NCBI RefSeq assembly: GCF_018882415.1
Contig: NZ_JACVOL010000001.1
Span: 186,001 to 250,000 of the forward strand
Direction: 5' to 3'
DNA length: 64,000 nucleotides
DNA from: Polynucleobacter sp. 86C-FISCH
GTDB lineage: Bacteria; Pseudomonadota; Gammaproteobacteria; Burkholderiales; Burkholderiaceae
Shown here: positions 60,991-64,000 of the stretch, piece after piece
Numbering within the stretch: the stretch's first letter is position 1
How the letters are laid out: the number at the start of each line of letters is the position of its first letter
Position numbers and translations under genes: made by a program
Notes under the pieces: generated by a model
What the model was told of the DNA's origin: nothing
The model's database searches: none
Seen by the model: only the letters and a program-made list of their open reading frames with translations

Positions 60991-61236
60991 GAGAGACCTC
61001 CTTTCGATTTGTCGTTGGCGATTTACCAACGGAGCAAAGTCTAGGGAGGACTGATGATGAGCACTAGAGGTGAAAAATTACTAAAGTGACGAATTGAATA
61101 AATCTGAATAGACATTAATAAAAATGTCTTTGAAATCAATGAGTGGTCTTGCAATAAATTATTGGTGATTGCAAAAGAATCAGTAAATTCCTACAGGGAA
61201 TCCCCCTAAGGATTTCAGGCACTTTTTACAAAAAGA

Positions 61237-61998
61237 CTACTGAGCAGCAATCAGATTGAGTATTTCCGCAGCTGCCGCCAAGCCACAGGCAGCGGTAACC
61301 ATCACCGTAGAACCATAGCCGGAGCAAGCCAAGCCACCGCTAGAAGCACCTGCACGGGGCTCGTGAGAGTAGATAGCACGGATGCCAATCTTTTTCTTGA
61401 GATTTCTGGAAAAGCCGTGATCTTGTCTTAGCCCTTGGCGAACCTTAGCTAGCAAAGCATCTTGTTCGGTACGAGAAAGATCTTCACAACGCACAGATGT
61501 TGGATCAGATTTTCCGCCGGCAGCACCACACATTACTAATGCACGCTGATTTTTAACAGCCCAAACAGATAAAGCAATTTTGGTCTGCACTGAATCAGTG
61601 GCATCCAACACCAATGCATTTTCCGGAATAAGTCGATCGAGATTTTCTGGTTCCAAAAACTCATCACAAGAAGTGAGCTTGATTTCTGGATTAATTTGCA
61701 GAATGCGTTGCGTCATCGCCTCAACTTTTGCTTTACCGTACTGCCCTTCCAAAGCATGCAATTGTCGGTTTGTGTTGCTCTCAGCAATATGATCAAAATC
61801 AATCAAGACTAAATGTCCTATGCCAGTGCGCGCCAAAGCCTCGGCAGCCCAAGAGCCAACTCCTCCTAGACCTGCCACCACTACAGTGGCATTTAGAAAA
61901 CGTTCGCGCAGCTCTGGTCCGTAGAGTCTAGAGACTCCGCCAAAACGACGATTTTCTAAGCTGCCTTCTGCCTTATCTTCTGCCTTGTCTTCTGCCAT
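61237..61998 (-). CDS. tcdA: tRNA threonylcarbamoyladenosine dehydratase (ThiF/E1-like)
   Basis: 253 residues. E1-type nucleotide site VAGLGGVGSWAAEALARTGI and LIDFDHIAESNTNRQ, plus LVLDATDSVQTK, match TcdA (CsdL), which cyclises t6A37 in tRNA. The N-terminus is an odd repeat (AEDKAEDKAEGS). The C-terminal part includes GGLACSGYGSTVMVTAACGL. Divergent from pdxH. Confidence 0.93.
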   Translation of the reverse strand: MAEDKAEDKAEGSLENRRFGGVSRLYGPELRERFLNATVVVAGLGGVGSWAAEALARTGIGHLVLIDFDHIAESNTNRQLHALEGQYGKAKVEAMTQRILQINPEIKLTSCDEFLEPENLDRLIPENALVLDATDSVQTKIALSVWAVKNQRALVMCGAAGGKSDPTSVRCEDLSRTEQDALLAKVRQGLRQDHGFSRNLKKKIGIRAIYSHEPRAGASSGGLACSGYGSTVMVTAACGLAAAAEILNLIAAQ

Positions 61999-62020
61999 AG
62001 CTTCTCTTTATACTGAATAA

Positions 62021-62656
62021 ATGGACTCCATTGCTCAACTCCGCAAAAACTATACCTTTGGCCAGCTATCAGAGACCGAAGTTCCACAGGACCCCCTGCA
62101 GCTTTTTCAACTTTGGTTTGAACAAGCAATGAAGGCAGAGTGCCCGGAACCCAACTCCATGACCCTGGCGACAGCAGATCAAGCAGGAAATCCATCAGCC
62201 CGTATTGTCTTACTAAAAGGCGCCGATGAAAGTGGCTTTACCTTTTTTACCAACTACGAAAGCCAAAAAGGTCGCGATTTAGCTATTCGCCCGCAGGCAG
62301 CTCTACTCTTTCACTGGCATGAACTGGAGCGCCAGGTGCGTATTCAAGGCATTGTTGAGAAAGCGACCGCCGCTGAGAGTGACGAGTACTTTCATTCCCG
62401 TCCACCTGCTTCCAGAATTGGTGCCTGGGCATCGCCTCAAAGTGCGGCTATCCCTAACCGCGAGTTCTTGGAAGAAGCAGAGAAACGCTTTAAGGCGGAA
62501 TTTGGTGACAAACCCCCTCGTCCAGAGCATTGGGGTGGTTACCGCCTACGCCCTACTGAAATTGAATTCTGGCAGGGTCGTCCTTCGAGACTGCATGACC
62601 GCATGCACTACAAGCTAGATGGAAATCAGTGGCATGTGAACCGCTTAGCTCCTTAA
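62021..62656 (+). CDS. pdxH: Pyridoxine/pyridoxamine 5'-phosphate oxidase
   Basis: 211 residues. [20 protein letters not shown] binds FMN, and the C-terminal [20 protein letters not shown] with HDRM is the PdxH signature. It makes the coenzyme pyridoxal 5'-phosphate. The start shares a 22-bp space with the divergent tcdA gene. Confidence 0.97.
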   Translation: MDSIAQLRKNYTFGQLSETEVPQDPLQLFQLWFEQAMKAECPEPNSMTLATADQAGNPSARIVLLKGADESGFTFFTNYESQKGRDLAIRPQAALLFHWHELERQVRIQGIVEKATAAESDEYFHSRPPASRIGAWASPQSAAIPNREFLEEAEKRFKAEFGDKPPRPEHWGGYRLRPTEIEFWQGRPSRLHDRMHYKLDGNQWHVNRLAP

Positions 62657-62668
62657 GCTCTTTCAGCC

Positions 62669-63241
62669 TTAGGAGTATTGAGGCGCTATGAGCGATTTAA
62701 ATTTCGCTCTAAATTTAGCCAACTTAGGCGCAACCACCGCCATGCAATACCCCTGATTGGGATGCTGCTGAAAATAGTTCTGGTGATACTCTTCAGCCGG
62801 ATAAATGGTTGGCGCAGCATCAATCTGCGTTACTACAGGATTGGAGTAGATTTTTGAATCCTCCAACTCCGCCACTACTTCACGCGCAATCTTAGTTTGC
62901 TCATCACTATGCGTAAAAATGACAGAGCGATATTGCGTGCCATGATCATTGCCTTGATAATTCAAAGTCGTTGGATCATGAATCACAAAAAAGATTTCCA
63001 GCAAATCCCGAAATGAAACCACTTGTGGATCAAACAAAATATCCACAATCTCCGCATGGCCAGATACGCCAGTACAGACAGCTTCATAAGTCGGATTAGG
63101 TCTGGCACCGCCAGCGTAACCAGAAACCACGGATTTCACCCCGGTAATTTGCTGATAAACCGCCTCAAGACACCAAAAACAGCCCCCACCAAGGGTTGCA
63201 CGCTCTAAAAGGGGTTCGTTTTTATTGATATTTGTTTCCAT
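62669..63241 (-). CDS. msrA: Peptide methionine sulfoxide reductase MsrA
   Basis: 190 residues. The catalytic Cys21 lies in LGGGCFWCLEAVYQ, and GYAGGARPNPTYEAVCTGVSG and HDPTTLNYQGNDHGTQYRS are conserved. It repairs Met-S-sulfoxide in proteins. Converges on pdxH with 12 bp between stops. Confidence 0.97.
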   Translation of the reverse strand: METNINKNEPLLERATLGGGCFWCLEAVYQQITGVKSVVSGYAGGARPNPTYEAVCTGVSGHAEIVDILFDPQVVSFRDLLEIFFVIHDPTTLNYQGNDHGTQYRSVIFTHSDEQTKIAREVVAELEDSKIYSNPVVTQIDAAPTIYPAEEYHQNYFQQHPNQGYCMAVVAPKLAKFRAKFKSLIAPQYS

Positions 63242-63290
63242 GGCTTTATCCTAATGCCTTATTCCAATATCTGCCAACCAATAATCCCCT

Positions 63291-64000
63291 ATGAATCGCT
63301 TCACTATCCAGCTTGACGAAATTAAGGCAGCCTTTGCTGCTGAACCAAATCCTACGATTGAAGTCAGGTTAGATCGCATTGCTCGCATTGAAAAAATGAT
63401 TGAAGCTAATGAAGAGAAAATTTGCAAAGCTCTTGAGGCAGACTTTGGCGTTCGCCATTCCGTAGAGACAAGACTTGCTGAATGCCAGATGATTTATCAG
63501 GCATGCAAATACACACGCAAGCACCTTAAAGAATGGATGAAGCCGGAGCAAAGAGAAGTGCCTTTTCATATGGGCGCTTCACATGCCTATGTTGAAAGTC
63601 AGCCGCTTGGTGTAGTTGGAATTTTGAGCCCATGGAACTATCCTGTGCAATTAGCCCTCATACCAGCGATCGCTGCTTTTGCTGCTGGCAACCGCGTATG
63701 GCTAAAACCATCTGAACGTAGTTCACGTACCTCCGGATTTGTTGCGAGCTTAATTCAAGAGTATTTCCACCCATCAGAATTTTGTGTCACTACTGGCGGT
63801 CCCGATGTAGCTGAGCAATTTGCAGCGTTGCCTTTTGATCACCTCTTCTTTACTGGCTCCGGCACAATCGGTAAAAAGGTGATGCGCGCTGCGGCTGAGA
63901 ACCTCACGCCGGTCACACTGGAGCTAGGTGGTACGACCCCCGTCATTATTGATAAGAGTGCCAAACTCAAAGATGCGGCTGCCTCGATCACCTATGGCAA
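63291..64000 (+). CDS. Coniferyl aldehyde dehydrogenase-type ALDH (5' part)
   Basis: 236 codons from ATG 63291 to the right edge. ALDH features: GILSPWNYPVQLALIPAIAA, NRVWLKPSER, HLFFTGSGTIGKKVM and LELGGTTPVIID; the catalytic Cys would lie beyond the window. The short N-terminus and these motifs fit the CalB/ALDH3-like group that oxidises aromatic or medium-chain aldehydes. Substrate cannot be set. Confidence 0.9.
   Translation, partial: MNRFTIQLDEIKAAFAAEPNPTIEVRLDRIARIEKMIEANEEKICKALEADFGVRHSVETRLAECQMIYQACKYTRKHLKEWMKPEQREVPFHMGASHAYVESQPLGVVGILSPWNYPVQLALIPAIAAFAAGNRVWLKPSERSSRTSGFVASLIQEYFHPSEFCVTTGGPDVAEQFAALPFDHLFFTGSGTIGKKVMRAAAENLTPVTLELGGTTPVIIDKSAKLKDAAASITYG

Noticed and set aside
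61041..61080. 11-codon plus-strand ORF after GGGAGGAC upstream of the permease
   Set aside because: A good ribosome-binding-like sequence, but the ORF is too short to support and is antisense to the permease leader.

Overview
The window looks like a chromosome segment of a free-living freshwater betaproteobacterium of the Burkholderiaceae, most probably Polynucleobacter or a close relative. This is inferred from moderate G+C, dense gene packing and the gene families present: a complete pst-pho operon, a tripartite tricarboxylate (Tct/Bug) transporter, paired cyanophycin synthetases with a DUF1854/ABC partner, a lone K+-independent H+-pyrophosphatase and many short intergenic spacers. No database search was possible, so the genus is a judgement from protein character. 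I see no insertion sequence, prophage, integrase or CRISPR array. The only mobile-type cargo is two toxin-antitoxin pairs.

Region 1 (1-17.5 kb) is a phosphate island. On the minus strand it holds the start of ppx, a GDCCVxC small protein, an MgtC-like protein, a secreted alkaline phosphatase, a DUF2252 protein and an arsenate reductase/phosphatase, then the operon pstS-pstC-pstA-pstB-phoU-phoB-phoR and a CorA/ZntB-type transporter. A plus-strand set follows: outer-membrane protein, unknown protein and periplasmic phosphoesterase. I found 11-bp-periodic Pho-box-like repeats in front of the alkaline phosphatase, in front of pstS, between the CorA gene and the outer-membrane gene, and after the phosphoesterase where no large gene follows. 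Two small genes (30 and 57 codons) lie between arsC and the second MgtC gene.

Region 2 (17.5-36.5 kb) is mostly housekeeping: an autotransporter with a Cys-rich lipoprotein, a TetR regulator, tRNA-Ser(CGA), serS, lolA, ftsK, trxB, hppA, ppa, nadE, glnB, a RodZ-like protein, an orphan FixJ-type regulator and ilvD. A BrnT-like toxin with an XRE antitoxin sits between trxB and hppA, bracketed by two nearly identical terminator hairpins. Its promoter carries a large palindrome exactly between the -35 and -10 boxes.

Region 3 (36.5-42 kb) is a probable copper-acquisition operon: DUF2946 leader ORF (CruR-like), TonB-dependent receptor, BNR/sialidase-like protein, thioredoxin-like protein, DsrE-like protein and PCu(A)C copper chaperone. 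The leader has a CxxC motif and a C-terminal Ala-Ala-Pro-Pro in place of the RAPP arrest motif described for Bordetella CruR.

Region 4 (42-64 kb) holds tctC-tctB-tctA, the cyanophycin cluster (ABC transporter and DUF1854 protein divergent from cphA' and cphA), fbp, a VapBC pair, pepN, a TMEM165/GDT1 cation exchanger, alanine dehydrogenase with an amino-acid permease, tcdA, pdxH, msrA and the start of a coniferyl-aldehyde-type dehydrogenase. Two operons headed by a periplasmic binding protein (pst and tct) each carry a stem-loop directly after the first gene, a common way to make more binding protein than permease.
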